Shown: piece after piece, positions 8,084-18,000 of the stretch
Position numbering within the stretch: position 1 is the first letter of the stretch
Layout: every line of letters begins with the position of its first letter
Source: Oscillospiraceae bacterium
Lineage (GTDB): Bacteria > Bacillota > Clostridia > Oscillospirales > CAG-272
Length of the DNA: 46,543 nt
Direction of reading: 5' to 3'
NCBI GenBank assembly: GCA_015063905.1
Contig: SVTF01000016.1
Span: 1-46,543 of the forward strand
Translations under genes and position numbers: made by a program
Notes under the pieces: generated by a model
The model's input: the letters and a program-made list of their open reading frames with translations, nothing else
Databases searched by the model: none
What the model was told of the DNA's origin: nothing

Positions 8084-9343
8084 TTACTTTACCATTTGCT
8101 TGTATTTTTCTTCCTCTGCATCGTTGCAATACACGAAATGTCCGGGTGTGATCTCACGGAAGGAGGGCGCGTTTACTGAATAATCGTGCTCTGCCAAAGG
8201 ATTATAGTGAATTCTCACACGCTGCTTTTCATATACCGGGTCGGGCAAAGGAATAGCCGACAACAGCGATCTGGTGTAAGGATGCAAGGGATTCTTGAAC
8301 AGCTCGTCAGAATCTGCAAGCTCTACCATTTTACCAAAATACATAACGCCGATTCTATCCGAGAAATACTTAACTACAGACAAGTCGTGCGCGATGAACA
8401 TAATGGTGAGTCCCATACGATCTCTGAGATCGTTGAGAAGGTTAATTACCTGCGCCTGAATAGATACGTCAAGTGCCGAAATAGGCTCGTCGGCAATGAT
8501 CATTTCAGGCTGCATGATAACCGCTCTCGCAATACCGATACGCTGACGCTGTCCGCCCGAGAACTCGTGCGGGTAACGGTCTGCGTGCTCGCGAACGAGT
8601 CCAACGGTTTCAAGTATCTCATATACCTTTTCGTTGATATATTCCTTATCGGTGATGCCGTTGATAACCAAACCTTCGGCTATGATCTCACGCACGGTCA
8701 TACGGGGGTCAAGAGAAGCGATAGGATCCTGGAATATCATCTGTATCTGAGTTATCAGTTTGCTCTTTTTAGCAACACGGCTTCTGATCTGGAATTCCTT
8801 TTTCAAAGCCTTAAGCTTTGCTTCATCGCCCTGTGCTTCCTCGAACTTCTCGGCATATTCCTCTTCTAACTTCTTTACCAAGGATGCCGCATACTGTCTA
8901 TCAACTTCTCTGCTATCGGACTTTGCGTCTCTGATAAGCTCTCTGTTTTTATCAACGATAGCACCAAGCTCACTGTTGATCTTTTCGATCTCAGCCTGTA
9001 TCTCTTCTTTTCTTTCCTCGTTCTCCTTGGCTTCTTTGCGGAGAAGCTTGATCTTTTTGGCCGCTTCTAAACGGGCGTTTGCGATGGCGTCCTTATAAGA
9101 ACGAGTTCCCGCACCAATTCTTTGACCCTTGAAGTATACGTTACCCGAGGTAATGTCATAAAGCTTGATGATAGATCGGCCCGTAGTGGTCTTACCGCAT
9201 CCCGACTCTCCAACAAGTCCAAATGCTTCACCCTTTTTTACCTCAAAGCTTACATCATCGACTGCCTTAAGGTCCTTATGTCCCAAACGGAAATACTGGC
9301 AAAGATGGTCTACTTTTAATAATACTTCGTTATTATTCTCCAT
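8084..9343 (-). CDS. oppF: Oligopeptide ABC transporter ATPase (OppF type) with coiled-coil insertion
   Basis: One of the two ATPases that power oligopeptide import. Walker A is GESGCGKTT (45-53), Q-loop FQDPIASLDP (204-213), signature FSGGQRQR, Walker B MIIADEP, H-loop IAHD. At 419 residues it is about 100 longer than usual. The excess lies between Walker A and the Q-loop (about residues 83-198) and is Lys/Glu/Ala-rich with heptad character, a probable coiled coil. The Opp-specific C-terminal region lacks the usual cysteine-bearing segment. Its start overlaps the oppD-like gene by 11 bases, so it is translated as a unit with it. Confidence 0.9.
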   Translation of the reverse strand: MENNNEVLLKVDHLCQYFRLGHKDLKAVDDVSFEVKKGEAFGLVGESGCGKTTTGRSIIKLYDITSGNVYFKGQRIGAGTRSYKDAIANARLEAAKKIKLLRKEAKENEERKEEIQAEIEKINSELGAIVDKNRELIRDAKSDSREVDRQYAASLVKKLEEEYAEKFEEAQGDEAKLKALKKEFQIRSRVAKKSKLITQIQMIFQDPIASLDPRMTVREIIAEGLVINGITDKEYINEKVYEILETVGLVREHADRYPHEFSGGQRQRIGIARAVIMQPEMIIADEPISALDVSIQAQVINLLNDLRDRMGLTIMFIAHDLSVVKYFSDRIGVMYFGKMVELADSDELFKNPLHPYTRSLLSAIPLPDPVYEKQRVRIHYNPLAEHDYSVNAPSFREITPGHFVYCNDAEEEKYKQMVK

Positions 9344-11564
9344 GGTTGCCTCCTCTTTCTTTCATTCGTTTGATACGCTCGGTAATGATCTTGGGGATCT
9401 CTACCTTAGGCGCATTGGGGTGCAACAACCAAGTTGCAGCGTAATGTGTGGGAGAAACCTCAAACATAGGCGGCTGCATCTCGAAGTCTATCTCCATTGC
9501 ATACTTATTTCTTTCCGCAAACGCATCGCCCACGGGAGGATATATCATGTTCGGAGGAGTTCCGGGTATCGCATCCAGCTTTTCGTTGGTGTCAAGGTCA
9601 GGCATAGAGGACAGCAAAGCCCATGTATAAGGATGCTGGGGATTGTAGAACACGTCATTCGCTGTGCCGTACTCTACTATCTTACCCGCATACATAACGG
9701 CAATTCTGTCAGCCATGTTTGCAACGACGCCCAAATCGTGTGTGATAAAGATGATAGAAAGATTATGCTCTTTCTTCAAACGGTTTATCAGCTCCAGAAT
9801 CTGTGCCTGAATGGTAACGTCAAGTGCCGTGGTAGGCTCGTCACATATCAGGATATCAGGATTAGCAGACAACGCTATAGCAATTACTATACGCTGACGC
9901 ATACCGCCGGAGAACTCGAAAGGATACTGCTTGAAACGCATTCTCGCTTCCGGTATACCAACCTCTTCCATAAGCTTGATCGCCTTTTCCTTGGCAATTC
10001 GCTTTGTTAGTGTATAAACTACCTGAGAAGCCTTTTCCTTAAGATAATCAATAATTTCCAAGCAACGCTTGTCCGGATCCACATATCCGGCATTACTAAT
10101 ATCTGCCTGGTATTTATTCATAACTCTGGAAAGAACGGAAACGATAGTTTCTATCTGCTCCTCGGGCTCGATAACAGACTTAGGAACAACGTTCCAGTCT
10201 ACCTTCTTGCCCTTTGCAATCAATGCTTCCCTCTTGGCAGTTTGACGGTTGAAGCGAGCCTCCTCCTTGGGATTGTTCTTGATATAGAAGAAGTACTTTT
10301 CAATTTCTCTTTGCAACGCATCACCAAAGGTATATGCTACGTTGTCCTTAACAACCGCCAAAGGATCTATCGCCGCGCGAACGCTCTTGTTGATGTTCTT
10401 GCAAAGCGCAAATGCCTCTTGCGCGTTAAAGTTGCCTGCTTTAAAGAAATCAATAGCATTCTGCAAAGCATCGATGGCATTTTTCTTATTCTCCAGCGTC
10501 TTACTTGCGGAATACTGAACAGCGATCTTCTCCAGACGAATAAACGCGTCCATAAAGTCCTCATTAAGGAACTTATACGCCATTTCGTTTGCTTCCTCAG
10601 CGGGCATTTTGCTGAGATCGGTTTCAGGGTGCTTGTACACATAGTAACCGATTCTGAAGAAGTTATACTGAGGCTGCGCGATCATTGACTCAGCGGTATT
10701 CTTGATAGCCGTCAGAGCGTCAACCGTTTCAGAGGATGCTTCCTTCTTGGAAGCGGCTGATCCGATAGCCTTCTTTGCAGTATCTACAATTGACATCTTA
10801 GCCGCTTCTATACGCTTAACGTTCTCCAAAGACTCCATATGAGACTTTAACGCTGAGCTGTAATTTGTAACAAAATACTTGTCATCAATGGCTTTGAGCT
10901 TACGCGCAACCAAATTGATTGTTGAAACCGCATCCACCTTCTGCTTTTTATCCACAAGGAAGAGGAAATCTTCAATTATCGCGATCATCTCTTCTGCGGA
11001 CGTACGTGCAGCGTTATAACTGTTTTCAAGCTTGAGTGCCTGAATATTGAAGTTATCAAATGTCTTTATATAGTCTTCGATATCTTCAACCGAAACGTTT
11101 ATCTCCTCATTAGCGGCAATCGCCTTCTTCATTATGTCGGACAAAGCGGCAAGAGTCTTGTTAAACGTTACGCGACCCTCTTTTCTGTTCGCCTTGTTCT
11201 TAAGAAGCATTGCCTCGGTAATCTGTTTACCGATACGCATAATGGGGTTAAGTGAGGACAGCGGATCCTGGAAGATCATTGCGATCTTATCTCCGCGGAG
11301 CTTGTGCATCTCCTCCTCGGGAATACGCGCAAGATCCTGTCCATCGTAGAGTATCTCTCCGCCCTCATGGATAGAGTTTACCGCAGAAATACCCATGATA
11401 GCTTTAGAGGTTACAGATTTTCCCGATCCCGACTCTCCAACAATCGCAAGGGTCTCTCCCTTGTAAAGATCGAAGGAAATATCGCGAACCGCCTGTACCT
11501 TACCCGCATCAGTACGGAAGGATACCTTCAAATTATTAACTGATAATTTAATCTCTTTACTCAT
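9333..11564 (-). CDS. oppD: Oligopeptide ABC transporter ATPase (OppD type) with about 400-residue insertion
   Basis: Second ATPase of the importer. Walker A GESGSGKSV is at 43-51, Q-loop FQDPLSSLNP at 98-107, signature FSGGMRQR at about 552-559, Walker B ILICDEP at about 571-577, H-loop ITHD near 606-609. At 743 residues it is about twice the family length. The extra roughly 395 residues (about 125-520) sit in the helical subdomain between Q-loop and signature and look mainly alpha-helical. The reading frame is open throughout and both halves of the ATPase keep all motifs, so this is an insertion and not a misassembly. The C-terminal Opp region GTPPNMIYPP is present, but the cysteines that normally follow it are missing. 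Confidence 0.9.
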   Translation of the reverse strand: MSKEIKLSVNNLKVSFRTDAGKVQAVRDISFDLYKGETLAIVGESGSGKSVTSKAIMGISAVNSIHEGGEILYDGQDLARIPEEEMHKLRGDKIAMIFQDPLSSLNPIMRIGKQITEAMLLKNKANRKEGRVTFNKTLAALSDIMKKAIAANEEINVSVEDIEDYIKTFDNFNIQALKLENSYNAARTSAEEMIAIIEDFLFLVDKKQKVDAVSTINLVARKLKAIDDKYFVTNYSSALKSHMESLENVKRIEAAKMSIVDTAKKAIGSAASKKEASSETVDALTAIKNTAESMIAQPQYNFFRIGYYVYKHPETDLSKMPAEEANEMAYKFLNEDFMDAFIRLEKIAVQYSASKTLENKKNAIDALQNAIDFFKAGNFNAQEAFALCKNINKSVRAAIDPLAVVKDNVAYTFGDALQREIEKYFFYIKNNPKEEARFNRQTAKREALIAKGKKVDWNVVPKSVIEPEEQIETIVSVLSRVMNKYQADISNAGYVDPDKRCLEIIDYLKEKASQVVYTLTKRIAKEKAIKLMEEVGIPEARMRFKQYPFEFSGGMRQRIVIAIALSANPDILICDEPTTALDVTIQAQILELINRLKKEHNLSIIFITHDLGVVANMADRIAVMYAGKIVEYGTANDVFYNPQHPYTWALLSSMPDLDTNEKLDAIPGTPPNMIYPPVGDAFAERNKYAMEIDFEMQPPMFEVSPTHYAATWLLHPNAPKVEIPKIITERIKRMKERGGNHGE

Positions 11565-11566
11565 AC

Positions 11567-13195
11567 TTAATCCTCCGATCCTCTGAGCGACGGGTTGAAC
11601 GCATCGCGCAAACCGTTACCGAACAAGTTAAAGCTGAGCATTAGCAAAACAAGGAATGCACACGGGAAGAGTGCAACGTAAGCACAACCCTCAATTATAA
11701 TTGACTGCTGTCCTGCGGATATCAACGTACCTACCGAGGTAGTATTTCCTGACTCGAGATTTATGATACCCAAGTATGAAAGGCTGGTCTCAGAATAGAT
11801 CATCGAAGGGATTACCAGCGCAACACTGGTTACGATGGTACCAAGTCCGTTGGGGAATATATGCTTGAACATAATTCTCGAATCACTCGCACCAAGGGTT
11901 CTTGCCGCAAGAACGTACTCCTGGTTCTTGAAGCGGTAGAACTGCATACGTGTTCTTCCCGCCATACCGATCCAACCTGTCGCAAAGAATGCTATAAATA
12001 GGATCAGCGCACTTTGATAGTCAAGAAGATGATAAAGTCCGCGCTCCAGGATAAGCTTACCCATATGATACTTCAAAAGGGTTATAATGATCATGGAAGG
12101 CACCGAGCCGAGTATCTCGCAGAATCTTTCCATAGCCATGTCAAGCTTTCCACCAAAATAGCCCGAGATAGAACCCCAGATAACGCCAACGATGAAGTTA
12201 ACCGCCGCAACAACAGTTGCGAAAATGAAGGAAAATCTTGCACCGTACGCAAGGCAGGCAAATATATCCTTACCGCCTCCCGTGGTACCGAATATAAAGT
12301 AAGGCTCTTCTATGCCGTCCTTCAATACCTCGGAGTGATAATAAGAATAGTATCCGTAATAATCCATTCTTACCTCGACACCGCCGTCGACTCTTCTACC
12401 GTAAGCATAATAATAGGTATTGCCGTCTTCTTGAATACCGTCTTCCCCTTCAATTCTGAGAGAATTGTACTCCGGAATAAGTGAGGAAGCAGATCCTTCC
12501 TTGTATTTCCAATAGTTGGGGATTATATTACCGTTTTCATCAAGCTTGGGACGAATAGTCTTTGCTTTGGGATTCTCCATCTTATAATAGATGTTAGCAT
12601 CGTATTTGTTGATTTCAAGCTTAGGTCTTTCAGAGGTCTTAACAGTGGGGTAAATGACCTGTGTTCCTGTTTCGTTCTGATATCTCTGAATGTCCTTAAA
12701 CTCTTCCTCGGAGATTATCTTGTACTTACCGAATTTAGTTCCAACGTAAGTATCACGACGGTAAGAATAGGACTTTCCGTCCTCACTGACGGTGTACTCA
12801 CCGTTTTTAATTATTTCTCTGCCCGTTTCCAAACCATAAGCATAGTCCTGAATATAATTGAGGTAACTTATGTTGTTCTTTTGTATATAACCGTCCCAAA
12901 AATTAATGTCGCTTTCAGCAAACACCTTTAATCTGGGGGTTGCAAAGGCAAAAGCCTGATCGTAATATGCAGGATTATATGGCGTGAATAAGGGGGCAAT
13001 TATTGCGAAAAGGACCAAGAACAGAATTACGATACCGCCAACGACCGCGCCCTTGTTTTTTGCAAAGCGGCGGAAGGCTCCCTGAAAATAGCTTACCGGC
13101 TTTGTATCAAATTTTTTATCGTGAGCAAAATCATTTTTTGCCGCGAATCTAAACTTTTCCGCAGGAATGTTATTAAAGTTATTTATATTTGTCAT
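11567..13195 (-). CDS. oppC: Oligopeptide ABC transporter permease (OppC type) with large external loop
   Basis: Inner-membrane permease of the importer. A cytoplasmic N-terminus (1-48) leads to the first helix (about 49-70). About 230 residues (71-300) then follow, Tyr-rich, before the conserved permease core (GKDIFACLAYGARFSF onward, with five more helices and the EAA-type loop AARTLGASDSRIMFKHIFPN). Ordinary OppC proteins are about 300 residues with a much shorter first external loop; this one has 542. The loop should face outside, next to the binding protein. It starts three bases after the oppB-like stop and ends two bases before the oppD-like start. Confidence 0.9.
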   Translation of the reverse strand: MTNINNFNNIPAEKFRFAAKNDFAHDKKFDTKPVSYFQGAFRRFAKNKGAVVGGIVILFLVLFAIIAPLFTPYNPAYYDQAFAFATPRLKVFAESDINFWDGYIQKNNISYLNYIQDYAYGLETGREIIKNGEYTVSEDGKSYSYRRDTYVGTKFGKYKIISEEEFKDIQRYQNETGTQVIYPTVKTSERPKLEINKYDANIYYKMENPKAKTIRPKLDENGNIIPNYWKYKEGSASSLIPEYNSLRIEGEDGIQEDGNTYYYAYGRRVDGGVEVRMDYYGYYSYYHSEVLKDGIEEPYFIFGTTGGGKDIFACLAYGARFSFIFATVVAAVNFIVGVIWGSISGYFGGKLDMAMERFCEILGSVPSMIIITLLKYHMGKLILERGLYHLLDYQSALILFIAFFATGWIGMAGRTRMQFYRFKNQEYVLAARTLGASDSRIMFKHIFPNGLGTIVTSVALVIPSMIYSETSLSYLGIINLESGNTTSVGTLISAGQQSIIIEGCAYVALFPCAFLVLLMLSFNLFGNGLRDAFNPSLRGSED

Positions 13196-13198
13196 ATT

Positions 13199-14206
13199 TT
13201 ACTTCGCTCCCATTCTGATTCTCGGGTCAATAAATCCGTAGCTTATGTCAATAACGATACCGGCTGTCAAGCTGATCAAGGTATAGAAGCCCGACATTAA
13301 CATAAAGAAATCATAGTCATGGGAATTAATGGCGTCAAGGTACAAGCCGCCCACACCGTTGACCAAAAACATGTTTTCAATGATAAGAGAGCCGGAAAGT
13401 ACACCGATGAACTCACTGAGGATCGAGGGGAAGATTACTACCATGGAGTTACGCATAGCGTGGCGGAAGATAGCCTGTCCCTTGGTAAGACCCTTGGTTC
13501 TTGCCAAAAGCATAAATTCGCTTGTAAGCACCTCGGAAAGCTCCGCACGGGTGTAACGCGCATATCCCGCAATAGATCCAAGACAAAGCGCAAAAACAGC
13601 GGGGAGCATCGATTTGATCACATCCCACGTGAAATATGCATCGCTGGTTGACATACTCAGCGGGAACCATCTAAGCTTAAAGCATAAAAAGTACTTGATC
13701 AAAAGTCCCAACACGATAGAAGGCATAGATATCAATAGGATTATAAAGACATTGATAACCTGGTCTTCCCACTTGTTCTTTCTGAGCGCAGCAATAATAC
13801 CCAATCCGAGACCAATCGGCACTCCGATCAAGGTTGAATAAATGTTGATCAAGATCGTGGGGGGGAGACAATTAACAAATATGTCCCAAATAGGAGCATT
13901 TGTCGGGAAATCAGGCATGTTGGTTACAGTACCGAAGTCGCCCTTGGTAAATATTCTGGATAAATACGTTCCGTACTGTTGAAATATCGGAACTGTTTCG
14001 TAGGTCCAAACGCCGTTTTCACCCTCTTGAGGATCGCGGATCCAACCCTTTTCCTCGAGACGCGCGTAATAAATAGCAGGATCGGTTCCCTCCTGAGGTG
14101 AAGGAATAGGCAGCATCTTGATAAGCACAAAACACATCGTAAATATGATGAAGAATGTGAGCAACATCAAGCCAAGACGCTTGGACACATATTTAAACAT
14201 ATACAT
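13199..14206 (-). CDS. oppB: Oligopeptide ABC transporter permease (OppB type)
   Basis: A 335-residue permease with six predicted helices. The first (about 10-31) is followed by an external loop to about 115, then the permease core: PPTILINIYSTLIGVPIGLGL, the EAA loop LARTKGLTKGQAIFRHAMRN, and a C-terminal SYGFIDPRIRMG that is typical of OppB/DppB. Length is close to family norm, unlike its partners. It is separated from oppA by 368 bases that include a strong hairpin, and is tightly coupled to oppC downstream. Confidence 0.92.
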   Translation of the reverse strand: MYMFKYVSKRLGLMLLTFFIIFTMCFVLIKMLPIPSPQEGTDPAIYYARLEEKGWIRDPQEGENGVWTYETVPIFQQYGTYLSRIFTKGDFGTVTNMPDFPTNAPIWDIFVNCLPPTILINIYSTLIGVPIGLGLGIIAALRKNKWEDQVINVFIILLISMPSIVLGLLIKYFLCFKLRWFPLSMSTSDAYFTWDVIKSMLPAVFALCLGSIAGYARYTRAELSEVLTSEFMLLARTKGLTKGQAIFRHAMRNSMVVIFPSILSEFIGVLSGSLIIENMFLVNGVGGLYLDAINSHDYDFFMLMSGFYTLISLTAGIVIDISYGFIDPRIRMGAK

Positions 14207-14574
14207 AGGTTTTTCTCCTCTGTTTTGTTGTTTTCCAATTCAAAGCCTTCGGGTCTTATAAAAGCAATCATATGAAAGACCCGCGCAAATCTAAGTTACT
14301 CGTTATAAAAAGTCGAAATAGATCAATTTATTTCCTTAAGTTAATCGTTTTACAGTCTTAACTTATATTCAACTAATTCGTTTATTTGTTATTATTCGCC
14401 AATAAAGCGACATCTACGTTTGACAATTTTCTATATTATGTATATAAAGTTTGTCGTCAATTAAGTAAAAGGAAAATTTATAAATGCTTTAAAATGCGCA
14501 AATCAGCGGTGAGCACTTTGGCTCACCGCCGTTTGCTTTAATTCAAATAATCAGAGTAAAACTCTACTCAAGAA
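14207..14574 (-). other. oppA-oppB intergenic region
   Basis: 368 bases without a convincing gene. It holds the terminator-like hairpin at 14498-14535. A second weaker hairpin at 14250-14283 (CGGGTCTT/AAGACCCG around an 18-base loop) lies about 45 bases upstream of oppB. No sigma-A promoter with good spacing was found, so oppBCDF probably depends on read-through from oppA. Confidence 0.5.
14498..14535 (-). terminator. Strong hairpin after oppA, probable partial terminator
   Basis: GCAAACGGCGGTGAGC pairs with GCTCACCGCTGATTTGC on the minus strand, and a short T stretch follows. A leaky terminator between binding-protein and permease genes is a common way to make the binding protein in excess. 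Confidence 0.7.
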
Positions 14575-17205
14575 TTATTCAGACTTCTTGTACTCGGTGG
14601 AGAGGTCGTTACCGTTATCAGCAACGAATTGCTCCCACTCAGCATCGGTGTAGTTAACTTCCATGTATCTGATACCGCCGAAGCCCATGAAGGTGTGCTC
14701 TTCGTCAGAGAGATAGGAGAACTTAGCACCGAGGAAGGATCCGCCGCCGTCAGCGATAAGCATTACGGAACGGCTCTCCTTGATAGTGAGCTCTTCAAGA
14801 GCGGAGAGAATGGTAAGTCTTGCTTCAGCAGGAGCAAAGCCTTCATCCCAGTTGTAGGTCTTAGGCTGATTCTCGGTCTCTGCAAGTCCGTTGAGGCAGA
14901 AGTACCAGTTCTGAACGCTCATGGTGATGGTCTCGCCTGCGCCTGCGTAATCGCCTTCGGGCATGGTGAGAGTCATATCGATAGCGGAAGTATCCCAATA
15001 CATATGGTAGTTGAGCTGATCGTCAGGGTTAACGAATGCACCAACGATATCGAAGGGGTCAAATGCGTTACCGGAGAAACCGTAACCGAAACCGATCTGA
15101 GTTGCGCCGGAACGGAATGCTTCTGCCCACTGATCGCCTGCAGATGCATCGAATACGATATTGATCTTACCTTCAAGAGCGGTGCCCTTAGAAAGGTCGT
15201 TAAGGAGTGTCTGAATGTACTCAGCTCTCTGACGCTGCTTAGCATTGTCAGTGGAAGAACCGTAAACAATGGTTATGGGCTTAGAAGCGTCATAGCCGTA
15301 CTTATCTGCGTTAGCAGTAAGCTCAGCGATAGCTTCATTCAACTTCTCTTTTGCAAGAGTGGGGTTGTAGCCGGTGAGAGAATCGTAAGCATCATCAAGA
15401 TCCAAGCCGGTAAGAGTGCCGGTTGACCAAGTGCCGTCCTCAGCCTGAACGAAGCCGTAAGCGCGGAGGATACCCTCTTTTGCCTGCTTGGTGTTACGGT
15501 ACTGACCGCCGTCCTCAAGTTCAGGAGCGTTTTCAATATCGTAGTAGTAAGCAACGTTTACAAGACCGAAGCAAGGAATAGATGAACCGGGCCAGATCTT
15601 TTCAACAACGTCGTTTCTGTTAAGAGCGAGGTTGAATGCCTGTCTGAATTCCTTGATAGCAAGAATACCGTTGTTGTTAGCGCTATTCTTAAGAACGTCG
15701 AGGTTACTGTAAAGCTGCATACCAAAGGTACCGGTAGAGGTAGAAGTAAAGTAAACGTACTTGGAGTTGAGGTAGTCGCCAACGTTCTCGGTCTGGAGAG
15801 AAGCGTCGTCGTATTCACCTGCAAGGAATCCGAGCCACTTATCGTTGAACTCTTTTACCATACGGCAGTTGATAGCGGTAATGTTGTACTGGTTCTTGTA
15901 CTGTTCCATGTTCCAACCGTACCAGTTCTCGTTCTTAACGAGCTTGTAGTGAGAGCCTGCCTCAAACTCAACGAGCTTGTAGGGACCCCAGCTTGCAGTG
16001 GTCTCAAGGTTGGAGTTGTAGTTGGAGGTCCAGAGAGTTGCACCCTCTTCAGGAGCCTTCTTGCTTGCCTCGTATTTTTCTCTGTGTACAACAGGAAGTC
16101 CGGACATGTAGTAGGGAGCCCAAACGGAGAGCTCACCGTCTTCGGTAAGGAAGTTGTAGGTCTTGTCAAGGCAAACAACGATAGCGTTCTCGCCTTCAAC
16201 CTCATAGATACCTACGGATTCCCAAGCAACGTCACGGTTTGTGTTTACTACGAAAATAGCCATCATGCTATCATAGTCACCGCCAACCTCAAACTCGGGA
16301 GCGTAGTCGGGCATGCTCATGTAGGTTTCGTAAACGATCTTACCGGAGGTAGGATCGCTACCCTCTTCGTTGTTGTACTCGGTGGTATCGGTAATAGCCA
16401 ACCACTGAGGGCATGCTGCACCGGTTTCGGAGGTGTAACCCTCTGCGCTCCATGCTGCCCAAACGTCGATGTAAAGGGTTTCGCCTGCATCAATAGCAGC
16501 CTGGTTGGATGCATACTTGCTACCAACGGTCTCATAGGTACCTTCCTGGTTCTGGAAGAAGTATGCCTTAGAGTTCTTGATCATAAGGGTATCATAGTAA
16601 GTATTAGCGCGGAAGTTCATGAAATCGGGGTCGAGCAACTGCTTCATCGACCAAACGAAGTCAGCAGCCTTGATCGCAGTACCGTCGTCCCACTTAAGGT
16701 CGTCACGGAAGGTGATCTTCCAAGCGTAGCCACCCTCTTCCTTCTGAGCGCTGGTGTAGCCCCACTTTGCATCAACAGAAGCAGTTACGTCTTCGAGCTT
16801 GGTTGCTGCAGAGTAGTTGGTGGTGTATGCACCGGGAACGATGGCATCCTTGTTGATGGAACCGTCTGCATTATACTTCTTGTCACCTTCGAACTTGTAG
16901 TCGTAGTCGAAGAAGGAAGAAGTGATGTAGCTCATGATCTGAGTGTCATTGTTGTCAGCATAGGTAAATTCGTTCCAGTTGCTGGGCATTGTGGTTGTGG
17001 TGGTGTTGTATTCAGCCTTCTTGTAAGAAACCTGGGGAACGTCGAGGTTGTCAGGATTATCGGGATTGTTAGGATCAGTTGTACCGGATTCAGTACCCTT
17101 TTCATCATCCTTGTCACCGTGTTCCTGGACGCATCCAACGGCCATAGTGGCTACCAAGACCAAACACAAAACCATCATAAGAATGGATCTGAGTTTCTTG
17201 TTCAT
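14575..17205 (-). CDS. oppA: Oligopeptide-binding lipoprotein (SBP_bac_5 family), enlarged
   Basis: Extracellular peptide-capturing subunit of the importer. The signal peptide ends in MAVGC (acylated Cys25) and is followed by a flexible Asp/Asn/Pro linker. Family 5 features include YTNYSAATKLEDVTAS, WKITFRDDLKWDDGTAIKAADFVWSM (split across about 165-190), EFRQAFNLALNRNDVVEKIW and a C-terminal ETENQPKTYNWDEG region. At 876 residues it exceeds the usual 530-600; extra segments lie in the first lobe (about 240-340). A consensus promoter (17333-17361) and GGAGG site precede the ATG. It is the first gene of the oppABCDF-DUF3899 operon. Confidence 0.92.
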   Translation of the reverse strand: MNKKLRSILMMVLCLVLVATMAVGCVQEHGDKDDEKGTESGTTDPNNPDNPDNLDVPQVSYKKAEYNTTTTTMPSNWNEFTYADNNDTQIMSYITSSFFDYDYKFEGDKKYNADGSINKDAIVPGAYTTNYSAATKLEDVTASVDAKWGYTSAQKEEGGYAWKITFRDDLKWDDGTAIKAADFVWSMKQLLDPDFMNFRANTYYDTLMIKNSKAYFFQNQEGTYETVGSKYASNQAAIDAGETLYIDVWAAWSAEGYTSETGAACPQWLAITDTTEYNNEEGSDPTSGKIVYETYMSMPDYAPEFEVGGDYDSMMAIFVVNTNRDVAWESVGIYEVEGENAIVVCLDKTYNFLTEDGELSVWAPYYMSGLPVVHREKYEASKKAPEEGATLWTSNYNSNLETTASWGPYKLVEFEAGSHYKLVKNENWYGWNMEQYKNQYNITAINCRMVKEFNDKWLGFLAGEYDDASLQTENVGDYLNSKYVYFTSTSTGTFGMQLYSNLDVLKNSANNNGILAIKEFRQAFNLALNRNDVVEKIWPGSSIPCFGLVNVAYYYDIENAPELEDGGQYRNTKQAKEGILRAYGFVQAEDGTWSTGTLTGLDLDDAYDSLTGYNPTLAKEKLNEAIAELTANADKYGYDASKPITIVYGSSTDNAKQRQRAEYIQTLLNDLSKGTALEGKINIVFDASAGDQWAEAFRSGATQIGFGYGFSGNAFDPFDIVGAFVNPDDQLNYHMYWDTSAIDMTLTMPEGDYAGAGETITMSVQNWYFCLNGLAETENQPKTYNWDEGFAPAEARLTILSALEELTIKESRSVMLIADGGGSFLGAKFSYLSDEEHTFMGFGGIRYMEVNYTDAEWEQFVADNGNDLSTEYKKSE

Positions 17206-17332
17206 AATAGTCCTCCATTTATGAATAAAAAATTTGTTTCACTACCCGCAAAAATCTTTCCATTGAAATATAAATGACAGAACCTTTCATTAATAGTAAT
17301 AGAAAAAACCGAGCGAATATATGAATACACTA

Positions 17333-17361
17333 ATTGTATCACATAAATTTCAACTTGTCAA
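17333..17361 (-). promoter_or_regulatory. Sigma-A promoter of the Opp operon
   Basis: On the minus strand TTGACA (17356-17361) and TACAAT (17333-17338) are exactly 17 bases apart, leaving a leader of about 120 bases before oppA. A second TTGTCAAAG-like copy directly upstream gives an inverted TTGTCAA/TTGACAA pair around the -35 box that could be an operator. Confidence 0.75.
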
Positions 17362-17828
17362 CCACTTTGACAATTAATTATTGGTGGTATTTGATCGAAT
17401 TATGAAATTTATTTAGTTTTTTAATTCATTTTTAAATGTTTTCGGTCAATTTGACCAATAAATCCTACGCTATATTAGAAAAGCGCAAGAAAAATTTAAT
17501 ATTTTTGCATATTTTTTTAATTATTTATTCAAAATCATTCCCTTTCATAATGAAATCCAACATTTTTCCCAAATAATATTTGCCATTCTGCCTATCAAAA
17601 ATTCAAACAGATCGCGAATGAATCTCTTCCTATATTTAAGATATGCATAAATATAATTTTTTGACCGGCAAATTTCAATTTATGTTTTGCCCCGGCAAGT
17701 AGCGGCATGCCGCATCCTCTATCCCCCGTGATAAACGTATACACTAAATTCAAGATTGTTGATTTTGCATGAAACGAGCTGCAAACTTTCATTTTTCACA
17801 AATCATCGACGCTTGTATCCCGCAACGC

Positions 17829-17857
17829 AAAAGGGACACCGATTGGTGTCCTTTTTG
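17829..17857 (-). terminator. Second terminator beyond the tRNA operon
   Basis: AAAAGGGACACC and GGTGTCCTTTTT pair around a four-base loop. It is nearly the same sequence as the terminator that abuts tRNA-Cys, suggesting a duplicated backup terminator. Confidence 0.7.
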
Positions 17858-17889
17858 CACGTTTATCTGTATTTTACCGCAGTCGATTT

Positions 17890-17974
17890 AGAACCCATAA
17901 CTCGCCGTTGGCGAGTTGTGCCAGCGCATTGTTTATCTGCGGATTTGAACCCATAACTCGCCGTTGGCGAGTTG
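17890..17974. repeat. Two copies of a 28-base repeat with hairpin AACTCGCC-gtt-GGCGAGTT
   Basis: Copies begin at about 17890 and 17947 and share AACCCATAACTCGCC followed by the complementary arm. The second copy is preceded by GGATTTGAACC, which reads like a tRNA T-arm, so the pair may be remnants of tRNA 3' ends. Confidence 0.6.
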
Positions 17975-18000
17975 TACCGGTGCAAGCAACCGGACGGTAG

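Noticed and set aside
17941-17975. Intact tRNA gene beyond tRNA-Cys
   Set aside because: Only a T-arm-like GGATTTGAACC is present; no acceptor or anticodon stem can be formed.
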